In this document: one piece after another, positions 8,489 to 16,384 of the stretch | Layout of the letters: every line of letters starts with the position of its first letter | How positions within the stretch are numbered: the stretch's first letter is position 1 | From: REEB95 sp963810055 | GTDB lineage: Bacteria > Pseudomonadota > Alphaproteobacteria > ATCC43930 > CGMCC-115725 | Direction of reading: 5' to 3' | Assembly (NCBI GenBank): GCA_963810055.1 | Contig: CAWEME010000004.1 | Span: forward strand, 124,001 to 188,000 | DNA length: 64,000 nt | Notes under the pieces: model-generated | Database searches by the model: none | Seen by the model: only the letters and a program-made list of their open reading frames with translations | Told to the model about the DNA's origin: nothing | Made by a program: the position numbers and the translations under genes

Positions 8489-9481
8489 CTATCCCTTGGC
8501 CACGCGCAGCAGCAGCTTGCCGATGGCGCGGCCTTGCTCCATGCGCGCATGGGCCTCCGCCGCGCGCTCGAGCGGAAAGACCTCCGCGATCTGGTGTTTC
8601 AACTTTCCGGCCGACAACAGCCGGTTGATGTCGCGCGCCGCCTCGAGCCGCGCCGCATCTCCAACCTCGTAGATGAGGACGAAGCGGATGGTCAAATCCT
8701 TCATCAGCATGGCGGTGAAGGGCACGACCGGTTCGGGCACCTCGTCGCTGGAATAGGCCGCGATCACGCCGTTGACCGCCAGCATGTCGACGTCGCCCGC
8801 CAGGTTCTTGCCCAGCGCGACCTCGATCACGCGGTCGACGCCGCCGCCCAAAATCGCCTTCGCGCGCGCAGCGGCGTTCTCGCTCTTGTAATTGATGATG
8901 TGGTCGGATCCTGCCTCGCGGGCGCGGGCGGCCTGTTCGTCGCGGCTGACCGTGGCCAGCACCGCGCGTGCCCCGCCGAGCTTGGCGAGCTGCACCGCGT
9001 AATAGCCCACCGCCCCGGCGCCGCCCTGCACCAGCACCGCCTTGCCGGCAATCGCGCCGTCGGCGTAGAGGCAGCGATGCGCCGTCATCGCCGGGATGCC
9101 GAGACACGCGCCTTCCTCGAAACTCGTGCCGTCGGGCAAAGGCACGGCGCGGTTCTCCGGCACCACGGCGTATTCGGCGGCGGTGCCGAAGGGCCGGCCG
9201 CGCTGCGCCATGTAAAGCCAGACGCGCTCGCCAAGCTTGCGCGACGAAACGCCCGGCCCGAGCTTGTCGATCACGCCCGCGCCGTCCTGGTGCGGCACGA
9301 TGCGCGGATAGGGCATCGGCCGGCCGCGCCAGCCGGCGCGGCCCTTGGTGTCCGAAGGATTGACCGCGGAGACTATGATCTTGACTCGCACCTCGCCTTG
9401 TCCGGGCTCGGGCGCCGGCATCTCGCCCAGGACCAGCACGTCCTTGGCGGCGCCCGTCTTCTCGTACCAGCAGGCTTTCAT
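8489..9481 (-). CDS. NADPH:quinone reductase-like zinc-type alcohol dehydrogenase (MDR family), 330 aa
   Basis: Medium-chain dehydrogenase/reductase without the structural zinc cysteines. Groupings seen: GEVRVKIIVSAVNPSDTKGR, then VLVQGGAGAVGYYAVQLAKL (the NADPH-binding glycine motif AGAVGYYA), then GVDRVIEVALGKNLAGDVD, and the C-terminal HARMEQGRAIGKLLLRVA. I use ATG 9481 (MKACWYEKTG), the normal start for this family; a longer in-frame start at 9544 adds 21 unconserved residues. Stand-alone gene between the esterase (convergent) and tRNA-Gln. It likely reduces quinones or enones; substrate not assignable. Confidence 0.85.
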   Translation of the reverse strand: MKACWYEKTGAAKDVLVLGEMPAPEPGQGEVRVKIIVSAVNPSDTKGRAGWRGRPMPYPRIVPHQDGAGVIDKLGPGVSSRKLGERVWLYMAQRGRPFGTAAEYAVVPENRAVPLPDGTSFEEGACLGIPAMTAHRCLYADGAIAGKAVLVQGGAGAVGYYAVQLAKLGGARAVLATVSRDEQAARAREAGSDHIINYKSENAAARAKAILGGGVDRVIEVALGKNLAGDVDMLAVNGVIAAYSSDEVPEPVVPFTAMLMKDLTIRFVLIYEVGDAARLEAARDINRLLSAGKLKHQIAEVFPLERAAEAHARMEQGRAIGKLLLRVAKG

Positions 9482-9554
9482 GATCGGCGCCTCGCGTTTT
9501 TTCGGCGGCGTTGACGTTGGCGCAAGCCACCCGAAGCCGTGCAACGGCGAAGGA

Positions 9555-9629
9555 TGGCTGGGGCGGGAGGAATCGAACCTCCGAATGGCGGAATCAAAAT
9601 CCGCTGCCTTACCGCTTGGCTACGCCCCA
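9555..9629 (-). tRNA. tRNA-Gln (anticodon TTG)
   Basis: The minus strand reads TGGGGCG at the 5' end and CGCCCCA plus GCCA at the 3' end, forming the acceptor stem with an encoded CCA. The D arm contains GCCAAGCGGTAAGGC. The anticodon stem GCGGA/TCCGC encloses the loop TTTTGAT, giving anticodon TTG. The T arm is GGAGGTTCGAATCCTCC with the invariant TTCGA. Length 75 nt. The opening U1-like TGGGG is typical of glutamine tRNAs. Confidence 0.97.
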
Positions 9630-9808
9630 AGATTCCGCGCAAAAACCGGATGACGCGACCTTAGCGGCAAGCCCACCATCCCGCAACCGCACCGCTTTCG
9701 CGCATCCCTGGTCCCAAGACATCGAGGGTTGACGGTGACGCCGGGCCGCGCCAAGGTGCGGCCCCGATCACGCCCGATCCTGTCCGAGGCCGAATCGATT
9801 CTCCAACG

Positions 9809-11833
9809 ATGAGCGCCAACCCGATCCCGACCGCGTCATTGCCGCCCTTGCCGCGGCCGCGCGATCCGATGGTCCGGCGCATGGCGAATGCGCTGCGCGT
9901 CCTGGCCATGGACGCGGTCGAGGCGGCGCAAAGCGGCCATCCCGGCATGCCGATGGGCATGGCCGACGCGGCCACCGTGCTGTTTTCCCGCTTTCTCAAT
10001 TTCGATCCGGCCTTGCCCGATTGGCCCGACCGCGATCGTTTCGTCTTGTCGGCCGGGCACGGCTCGATGCTGCTCTACGCGCTCTTGCATCTGACCGGCT
10101 ATGCCGACATGACGCTCGACGAGCTGAAGCGCTTCCGCCAGCTCGGCAGCCGCACCGCCGGCCATCCCGAGCGCGGCCACGCCGCGGGCATCGAGACCAC
10201 CACCGGGCCCTTGGGCCAGGGCCTGGGCAATGCCGTCGGCATGGCGCTGGCCGAGCGCATCCTGGCGGCGCAGTTCGGCAAGGAGCTGGTCGATCACTAC
10301 ACCTATGTCATCGCCGGCGACGGCTGCCTGATGGAAGGCATCAGCCAGGAAGCGATCTCGCTCGCCGGCCATCTGCGGCTTTCGAAGCTGATCGTGCTCT
10401 GGGACGACAATAGCATCTCGATCGACGGCGGCACCTCGCTCTCGACATCCGAAAACCAGCTCGCGCGCTTTGCCGCCGCCGGCTGGGACACCACGGCGGT
10501 GGACGGCCACGACACCGAGGCGCTCGCCGCCGCCATCTCCGAGGCGCGCACCAGCGTGCGGCCTTCGCTCATCGCCTGCAAAACTACGATAGCATTTGGA
10601 GCGCCGACCAAGGCGGGCTCGGCGGCTTCGCATGGATCGCCCTTGGGCGCGGCCGAGATCGCCGGAGCGCGCCAGCGCCTGGGCTGGCAAGAGCCGCCCT
10701 TCGTCCTGCCCGAGGACGTGGTGAAATTCTGGCGCGAAGCAGGATCGCGCGGGGCCAAGCTCTCCTCGGCCTGGAAGAAGCGGCTCGATGCGGCAGAATC
10801 CAAAACCCGCGCCGAATTCGCGCGCCGGATGAAGGGCGAGCTTACGCCCGAGGCGCGCAATGCCTTGGCCCAGGTGAAGGCCAAGGCCGCCGCCGACGCG
10901 CCCAAGCTCGCCACCCGCCAGGCCTCGGGCAACGTGCTCGACGCGCTCGCGCCGGCCATGCCCGAGTTGATCGGCGGCTCGGCCGATCTGACCGGCTCCA
11001 ACAACACCAAGGCCAAGAGCCAGAAGGTGATCACGGCCAAGGATTTCTCCGGCGGCTACATCCATTACGGCATCCGCGAGCACGGCATGGCGGCGGCGAT
11101 GAACGGTTTGGCCGCGCATGGCGGGATCATTCCCTATGGCGGCTCGTTCCTGGTGTTCACCGATTACTGCCGTCCGGCGATCCGGCTTTCGGCGCTGATG
11201 GGTTTGCGCGTGATCTACGTGATGACCCATGATTCGATCGGGCTGGGCGAGGACGGGCCGACGCATCAGCCGGTCGAGCATCTGGCGGCTTTGCGCGCCA
11301 TTCCCAATCTGCTGGTTTTCCGTCCCGCCGACGCGGTCGAAACCACGGAATGCTGGGAGCTGGCCTTGGGTCATGCGAAGACGCCGTCGGTGCTGGCGCT
11401 GACGCGGCAAGCCGTGCCCGCTCTGCGCAAGGACGGCGAAGCGGAAAACAAATGCGCGCGCGGCGCCTATGTGCTGGCCGAAGCCGATGGCAAACGCCAG
11501 GCGACCATCCTGGCGACCGGTTCCGAGGTCGCGCTGGCGCTTGCCGCGCGCGATCTGCTGGCGCAGAAAAAAATCGCGGCTGCGGTGGTCTCGATGCCGT
11601 GCTGGGAATTGTTCGACCGGCAGGACGAAGGTTACCGCCGCGCGGTGTTGGGCGAGGCGCCTTTGGTCGCGGTCGAGGCGGCTTTGCGTTTCGGCTGGGA
11701 CCGTTATATCGGTCCCAAGGGCGGCTTCGTCGGCATGACGGGTTTCGGCGCTTCGGCGCCGGCCGCGGAACTCTACAAGCATTTCGGCATCACCGCCGAG
11801 GCGGTATGCTCGGCGGCGTTGGCTCTGGTCTAG
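9809..11833 (+). CDS. tkt: Transketolase, 674 aa
   Basis: Thiamine-diphosphate enzyme that moves two-carbon units between sugar phosphates in the pentose-phosphate and Calvin pathways. The thiamine-binding signature is VIAGDGCLMEGISQEAISLA with the N of WDDN following. The substrate/cofactor histidines are in SGHPGMPMG and SAGHGSMLLYALL. The C-terminal half has GIREHGMAAAMNGLAAHGG and MTHDSIGLGEDGPTHQPVEH. Full length and intact. First gene of a run tkt-gap-unknown-fba-thiE, with gap starting 8 bases after its stop behind a good ribosome site (AGGAGG). Confidence 0.97.
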   Translation: MSANPIPTASLPPLPRPRDPMVRRMANALRVLAMDAVEAAQSGHPGMPMGMADAATVLFSRFLNFDPALPDWPDRDRFVLSAGHGSMLLYALLHLTGYADMTLDELKRFRQLGSRTAGHPERGHAAGIETTTGPLGQGLGNAVGMALAERILAAQFGKELVDHYTYVIAGDGCLMEGISQEAISLAGHLRLSKLIVLWDDNSISIDGGTSLSTSENQLARFAAAGWDTTAVDGHDTEALAAAISEARTSVRPSLIACKTTIAFGAPTKAGSAASHGSPLGAAEIAGARQRLGWQEPPFVLPEDVVKFWREAGSRGAKLSSAWKKRLDAAESKTRAEFARRMKGELTPEARNALAQVKAKAAADAPKLATRQASGNVLDALAPAMPELIGGSADLTGSNNTKAKSQKVITAKDFSGGYIHYGIREHGMAAAMNGLAAHGGIIPYGGSFLVFTDYCRPAIRLSALMGLRVIYVMTHDSIGLGEDGPTHQPVEHLAALRAIPNLLVFRPADAVETTECWELALGHAKTPSVLALTRQAVPALRKDGEAENKCARGAYVLAEADGKRQATILATGSEVALALAARDLLAQKKIAAAVVSMPCWELFDRQDEGYRRAVLGEAPLVAVEAALRFGWDRYIGPKGGFVGMTGFGASAPAAELYKHFGITAEAVCSAALALV

Positions 11834-11841
11834 GAGGCTTC

Positions 11842-12852
11842 ATGGCCATTCGGGTTGCGATCAACGGGTTCGGGCGCATCGGGCGGCTGGTTTTGCGCGC
11901 GCTCCACGAGCAGAACCGCGACGACGTGCTGGCGGTCGCGGTCAACGATCTCGGCTCGGTCGCGGCCAACGCGCATCTCCTGAAATACGACAGCGTGCAT
12001 GGCCGCTTCAAAGGCGAGATCAAGACCGGCGACGCCTGGATGGACATCGGCAAGGGCAGGATCGCGGTCAGCGCCGAACGCGACCCCGCCAAGCTGCCGT
12101 GGAAGGATATGAAGATCGACGTCGCGCTCGAATGCACCGGGCTTTTCACCAAGCGCGAGGCGGCGGCGAAACACATCGAGGCCGGCGCCAAGCGCGTGCT
12201 GGTCTCGGCCCCGGCCGACGGCGCCGACATCACCCTGGTGATGGGCGTCAACAGCGACCAGGTGAAGCCCGCGCACAAGGTTTTGTCCAACGGCTCCTGC
12301 ACCACCAACTGCCTGGCGCCGGTCGCCTATGTCCTGAACGAGGGCATCGGCATCGATGCCGGCTACATGACGACCATCCACGCCTATACCGGCGACCAGA
12401 ACACGGTCGACACGCTGCACAAGGACATGCGCCGCGCCCGCGCCGCCGCGCTCAACATGATCCCGACCTCGACCGGCGCCGCCAAGGCGTTGGGCCTGGT
12501 GCTGCCGGCCTTGCAGGGCAGGCTCGACGGCACCTCGATCCGCGTGCCGACCGCCGACACGTCGCTGATCGATTTCGCCTTCACCGCCGCGCGCGACACC
12601 GCCAAGGACGAGATCAACGAATTGATGGTGAAGGCGGCGAATTCCAACCGCTTCAAGGGCATTCTCGCCGTCAACCGCGACGAATGCGTCTCGAGCGATT
12701 TCACCCACGATCCGCACAGCGCGACCTTCGACCTGACCCAGACCGTGGTGATCGGCAAGCGCTTCTGCCGCGTGCTCGCCTGGTACGACAATGAATGGGG
12801 TTTCTCCAACCGCATGGTCGAGGCGGCGGCGTTGGTGGGCGCGCTGGGCTGA
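11842..12852 (+). CDS. gap: Glyceraldehyde-3-phosphate dehydrogenase, 336 aa
   Basis: Phosphorylating, NAD(P)-dependent GAPDH. The Rossmann motif INGFGRIGRLVLRAL opens the protein. The catalytic cysteine is Cys153 in SNGSCTTNCLAP, with the partner histidine in TTIHAYTGDQ. Family block KALGLVLPALQGRLDGTSIR and the ending WYDNEWGFSNRMVEAAALV are present. Intact. It sits tightly between tkt (8-base spacer) and a small unknown gene (3-base spacer). No phosphoglycerate kinase gene follows, although it does in many related operons. Confidence 0.97.
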   Translation: MAIRVAINGFGRIGRLVLRALHEQNRDDVLAVAVNDLGSVAANAHLLKYDSVHGRFKGEIKTGDAWMDIGKGRIAVSAERDPAKLPWKDMKIDVALECTGLFTKREAAAKHIEAGAKRVLVSAPADGADITLVMGVNSDQVKPAHKVLSNGSCTTNCLAPVAYVLNEGIGIDAGYMTTIHAYTGDQNTVDTLHKDMRRARAAALNMIPTSTGAAKALGLVLPALQGRLDGTSIRVPTADTSLIDFAFTAARDTAKDEINELMVKAANSNRFKGILAVNRDECVSSDFTHDPHSATFDLTQTVVIGKRFCRVLAWYDNEWGFSNRMVEAAALVGALG

Positions 12853-12855
12853 GAC

Positions 12856-13273
12856 ATGGGCGGGCGGATCGTCGTCCATTCGCTCGACCAGGCCCGCGCC
12901 GCGCTGGCGGCGGCCGCATCCTTGAAGCGCCCGGTGGTGCTGGCGAGCGCGCCAGGCGCCGGATGCTATGCCGGGCCTTCCTGGTTCCAATCCCTAACCG
13001 CGCTGGCGCAAGCCTCGTATCCCGAAGCCCAAATGGAAGCCGTGCTGGATTGCGGCGCCGAAGCCGGGGTGGCGCTGGCGGCGTTGCGGATGGGCTTCAA
13101 GCGCGTGGGCTTTTCCGGCGGCGCCGGGGCGCGGGCGAAGCTCGAGGACATCGCGCGCGCTCTGGGCGCCGCGGTCGAAGGCCGGCGGCGATCATCCCGC
13201 GCTCGATCTGCGCGACGGCAAAAACGCGCAAGCCCTGTGCGAATCATATCTCGCGGGCGAGGCATTGGCCTGA
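12856..13273 (+). CDS. Conserved small protein between gap and fba, function unknown, frameshifted near its end
   Basis: Unrecognised soluble protein of about 138 residues, opening MGGRIVVHSLDQARAALAAA, with the segments VLASAPGAGCYAGPSWFQSL and VLDCGAEAGVALAALRMGFK. Near 13,185 the frame slips. The other frame gives the more protein-like ending GGDHPALDLRDGKNAQALCE and ..YLAGEALA with a stop at 13,271-13,273, whereas the unshifted frame becomes arginine-rich noise. It starts 3 bases after gap and ends 44 bases before fba, so it is part of the carbon operon. The alternation of hydrophobic strands and small residues suggests a compact alpha/beta fold. I cannot name a family. Confidence 0.7.
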
Positions 13274-13317
13274 TGCCGGCCGGTCTGCTATATCCCGCCT
13301 GAACCAAGGGAAACGCC

Positions 13318-14247
13318 ATGGCGCTCAGCAAACCGGTCCAGAAAATCCTCGACGCTTATGAAAGCGATTCACCCAAGACCAAGGCGAACCTCGCCCGCAT
13401 TCTCATGCAGGGCCGGCTCGGCGGCACCGGCAAGCTGGTGATCCTGCCGGTCGATCAGGGCTTCGAGCACGGGCCCGCGCGCAGCTTCGCGCCCAACCCG
13501 CCGGCCTACGATCCGCATTACCACTATCGCCTCGCCATCGACGCCGGGCTTTCGGCCTATGCCGCGCCCTTGGGCATGATCGAAGCCGGCGCCAAGACCT
13601 TCGCCGGCAAAATCCCGACCATCCTCAAACTGAATTCGGCCAACTCCCTGGCGCGGGACAAGGCGGCGCCGAGCCAGGCGATCACCGCTTCGGTCAAGGA
13701 CGCGATCCGGCTCAAATGCGCCGCCATCGGCTTCACGATCTATCCGGGCTCGGACGCGGCCTATGCGATGATGGGCGAGATCGCCGAGCTGGGCCGCGAG
13801 GCCAAGGCGGCAGGATTGGCCGTGGTGATCTGGTCCTATCCGCGCGGCGGGAATCTTTCCAAGGAAGGCGAGACCGCGATCGACATCTGCGCCTATGCCG
13901 CGCACATGGCGGCGCTGTTGGGCGCGCACATCATCAAGGTGAAGCCGCCGACTGCGTTTCTCGAACTGGAAGCGGCGAAGAAAGTCTACGAGGCGCAGAA
14001 GATCGACATTTCCACGCCCGCCGCGCGCATCCGCCACGTGGTGCAATGCTGCTTCGCCGGCAAGCGCATCGTCGTGTTCTCGGGCGGCGAGGCCAAGGAC
14101 GCCGAGGGCATCTACAACGAGGCGCGCGCCATCCGCGACGGCGGCGGCAACGGCTCGATCATCGGCCGCAACACCTTCCAGCGCCCGCGCGACGAGGCGC
14201 TCAAGATGCTGGACACCCTCATCCGCATCTATCGCGGCGAGGCGTGA
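13318..14247 (+). CDS. fbaB: Class I fructose-bisphosphate aldolase (FbaB/DhnA type), 309 aa
   Basis: Metal-independent Schiff-base aldolase of the archaeal/DhnA type, interconverting fructose-1,6-bisphosphate and the triose phosphates. Recognised from VILPVDQGFEHGPARSF, GFTIYPGSDAAYAMMGEIAE and VIWSYPRGGNLSKEGETAID. The Schiff-base lysine lies in GAHIIKVKPP (Lys207 by count), and the phosphate-binding FSGGEAKD and GGNGSIIGRNTFQRP follow. Intact. Its TGA overlaps the GTG start of thiE (14,244-14,247). Confidence 0.95.
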   Translation: MALSKPVQKILDAYESDSPKTKANLARILMQGRLGGTGKLVILPVDQGFEHGPARSFAPNPPAYDPHYHYRLAIDAGLSAYAAPLGMIEAGAKTFAGKIPTILKLNSANSLARDKAAPSQAITASVKDAIRLKCAAIGFTIYPGSDAAYAMMGEIAELGREAKAAGLAVVIWSYPRGGNLSKEGETAIDICAYAAHMAALLGAHIIKVKPPTAFLELEAAKKVYEAQKIDISTPAARIRHVVQCCFAGKRIVVFSGGEAKDAEGIYNEARAIRDGGGNGSIIGRNTFQRPRDEALKMLDTLIRIYRGEA

Positions 14248-14870
14248 GCCGCCTCTATCTCATCACCCCGCCGGCGCTGGAGCCGGAGAGTTTCGCCGAG
14301 AAGCTGGCCGAGGCGCTCGGTGCCGGCGACATCGCCTGCGTGCAGCTGCGCTTGAAGGATGCCAGCGACGACGCCATCCGCCGCGCCGCCGGCATCCTGC
14401 GGCCTATTGTTCAGAAACATGATGCGGCCTTCCTGATGGACGACCGGGCCGATCTGGCGCTGGCCTGCGGCTGCGACGGCGTCCATGTCGGGCCGGAGGA
14501 CATGTCCTATGCCGAGGCGCGCGCGCTCTTGGGCCCCGAGCGCATCGTCGGCGTCACCTGCCGCGACAGCCGGCATGACGCCATCGAGGCGGCGGAGGCC
14601 GGCGCCGATTACGTCGCCTTCGGCGCCTTCTTTCCCACCCAGACCAAGGAGGCCACGGCCAAGGCCGATCCCGAGATCCTGCGCTGGTGGAGCGAGATCA
14701 TGACCGTGCCCTGCGTCGCCATCGGCGGCATCACGCCCGGAAATTGCGCGCCTTTGGTCCAGGCCGGGGCGGATTTCCTGGCCGTGGTTTCGGCGGTCTG
14801 GGATCATCCGCAAGGGCCTGCTGCCGCGGTCAAGGAATTTGCATTGGCGATCGCGGCGGCCCGGCGCTAG
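14244..14870 (+). CDS. thiE: Thiamine-phosphate synthase, 208 aa
   Basis: Couples hydroxymethylpyrimidine diphosphate and thiazole phosphate into thiamine phosphate. The GTG start overlaps the fba stop. Key motifs: VQLRLKDAS, LMDDRADLALACGCDGVHVG, VGVTCRDS, DYVAFGAFFPTQTK and VAIGGITPGNCAPLVQAGAD. These supply the pyrophosphate and thiazole sites. Linkage to transketolase is sensible since Tkt needs thiamine diphosphate. The pyrimidine-site residues look complete. Intact. Confidence 0.92.
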   Translation: MSRLYLITPPALEPESFAEKLAEALGAGDIACVQLRLKDASDDAIRRAAGILRPIVQKHDAAFLMDDRADLALACGCDGVHVGPEDMSYAEARALLGPERIVGVTCRDSRHDAIEAAEAGADYVAFGAFFPTQTKEATAKADPEILRWWSEIMTVPCVAIGGITPGNCAPLVQAGADFLAVVSAVWDHPQGPAAAVKEFALAIAAARR

Positions 14871-14990
14871 CCGCGATTTCCCCGCCGCGCTTCCATCGGG
14901 CGCGGGGATGTGGGAAATTCTTTCGTCATACCAATATGTTAGGAATATCCGTGCGCGCCGGTTGCGGCGCGGGCCGGATCAAGGCATCGC

Positions 14991-15767
14991 ATGGCACCGC
15001 CTTTGGCAGAGCAGAATTATCCGATCGCGCCGTCGCTGGTTCCGGCGGCGGCGGGCGGCGCGCCGCCCCCCGAAGGCGAACCCGGCCGCAGCTTCTGGCT
15101 GACGCCCTGGGCGTTGATCGCGGCGGCGCTGCTCCATCTGCTGCCGGCGATGCTGTGGCTGCTGGCGCATCTGGAGGCGCGGCCCTCCTACGAGGTTCCG
15201 GCGATCCAGGTGACGCTGGTGCGCGAACCGCCGGTGCCGCCGCCGGCAGCCAAGACCGAGCCGCCCAAGATCGCGCCGCGTGAATCCGGCACCGACGAAA
15301 AGACCGAGGCGAAAAAGACCACCAAGGCGGAACCGGCCTTGCCGCAATCGGGATCGCCGCAGGAGAGCATGGCGAAACCGGCGCCCGCCCAACCGCGCGC
15401 GGAAGCGCCGGCGGAAAAGTTCCTCGCCATCCGCCTGCCGCAGAAGGGCGGCACCGCCGACCGCGACCTCGCCGGCGATCCTTATCTCAACCGCATGATG
15501 CAGATGATCGAGCGCAACCGCATCTATCCGCCGGCGGCGGATTTCATCGGCTCCGCCAGCCGGCTGACGATCTACAGCGTCGTGCTCGAGCCTTCGGGCG
15601 CCATGAACGCCATCACCCTGCTGAACTCGTCCGGCACGCCGCGCCTCGACGAGGCGGCGCGGCTGATGATCACCTCGAGCGCGCCGTTTCCGCCGCTGCC
15701 GCCGGATTACCCGCAGATCCGCACCCGCATCGTCATCGAGATTCCGATCTATCCGCGCGGTTCATAA
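14991..15767 (+). CDS. TonB/TolA-like energy transducer, 258 aa
   Basis: N-terminal transmembrane helix (about residues 37-59, LTPWALIAAALLHLLPAMLW), then a Pro/Lys/Glu-rich periplasmic stretch (residues 75-140). A C-terminal globular domain starts near 160 (DPYLNRMMQMIERNRIYPPA) and ends VIEIPIYPRGS, with TonB-family features such as YSVVLEPSGAMNAITLLNSS. Such proteins carry proton-motive energy to the outer membrane or brace the envelope. No ExbB/ExbD pair adjoins; a MotA/TolQ-like gene lies 4.5 kb downstream. TonB versus TolA cannot be settled by eye. Confidence 0.75.
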   Translation: MAPPLAEQNYPIAPSLVPAAAGGAPPPEGEPGRSFWLTPWALIAAALLHLLPAMLWLLAHLEARPSYEVPAIQVTLVREPPVPPPAAKTEPPKIAPRESGTDEKTEAKKTTKAEPALPQSGSPQESMAKPAPAQPRAEAPAEKFLAIRLPQKGGTADRDLAGDPYLNRMMQMIERNRIYPPAADFIGSASRLTIYSVVLEPSGAMNAITLLNSSGTPRLDEAARLMITSSAPFPPLPPDYPQIRTRIVIEIPIYPRGS

Positions 15768-15851
15768 GCCGGGCCTGTGGATTGGGGGGATATGGGGGAT
15801 AACTAACTCGCCCGGCCCGATTCCTCGCCGCGACGGGCGCGAGATGGCGCC

Positions 15852-15877
15852 ATAGTGCTATAGCGCTATAGCGCTAT
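15852..15877. promoter_or_regulatory. Tandem 8-bp palindromic operator-like repeat
   Basis: Three abutting copies of ATAGCGCT (the first reads ATAGTGCT) followed by AT. The last 18 bases, ATAGCGCTATAGCGCTAT at 15,860-15,877, are a perfect palindrome. It lies 27 bases before the start codon of a ribbon-helix-helix-type protein. That family usually binds tandem short palindromes and represses its own gene, so an autoregulatory operator is the natural reading (inference). Confidence 0.55.
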
Positions 15878-15903
15878 TCGGCGCAAAAGCGCGCGGGGGC
15901 TTC

Positions 15904-16347
15904 ATGCAGACCATCGAAATCGACTTCGAGGTGTACAAGGCGCTGACCGCGCGCCGCGCCGGCGAAGGCGACAGTTTCAACGACGTGCTGCGCCGCCTGC
16001 TCGGCCTCGGCCAAGGCAGCGCGGTCATCAGGCGGAGTTTCGATTTCGGCCAAACCTGCCTGCCGGCGGCTTCCCCGGCGAGCCCCGGAAATGACAAAAA
16101 TGACTGGCTTTACAAGGGGATACGATTCCCGGCCGGAACCGATTTCCGGGCCCGTTACCGCGGCCAGCTGCATCACGCCAAGGTCGAGCAGGGCGGCATG
16201 GCGCTCAACGGCAAGCGCGTGCAAAGCCCGTCGGACGCGGCGCGAGAAATCACCGGCTACAACGTCAGTGGCTGGCGCTTCTGGCAATGCCGGCTGCCGG
16301 GCGAGGCCGGATGGCGCCGGCTCGATGCCTTGCGCCGTGATTCATGA
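15904..16347 (+). CDS. SeqA-N-like ribbon-helix-helix protein with RAMA/DUF2924-like C-terminal domain, 147 aa
   Basis: Residues 1-36 (MQTIEIDFEVYKALTARRAG and then DSFNDVLRRLLGL) follow the N-terminal oligomerisation domain of SeqA residue for residue in pattern. This is a short beta strand and two helices of the ribbon-helix-helix type. A linker of about 35 residues follows. Residues 75-145 (FPAGTDFRARYRGQ, GMALNGKRVQSPSDAAREIT, GWRFWQCRL) resemble the RAMA/DUF2924 domain found with restriction-modification and predicted to read modified DNA. The hemimethylated-DNA domain of true SeqA is absent. Preceded by a palindromic operator-like repeat. Likely a DNA-binding regulator; a role in sensing adenine methylation is speculative. 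Confidence 0.65.
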   Translation: MQTIEIDFEVYKALTARRAGEGDSFNDVLRRLLGLGQGSAVIRRSFDFGQTCLPAASPASPGNDKNDWLYKGIRFPAGTDFRARYRGQLHHAKVEQGGMALNGKRVQSPSDAAREITGYNVSGWRFWQCRLPGEAGWRRLDALRRDS

Positions 16348-16384
16348 TCGCTTGGCGTCGAGTCTGTGGATAACTCGATTCGAT

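Noticed and set aside
12853..13317. Reading the gap-fba spacer as part of phosphoglycerate kinase
   Set aside because: The coding region is only 138 residues and contains none of the Pgk motifs.
14871..14990. Terminator or riboswitch around thiE
   Set aside because: A GC-rich partial inverted repeat is present after the gene, but without a T tail. No TPP-riboswitch core was found upstream, where the gene overlaps fba.
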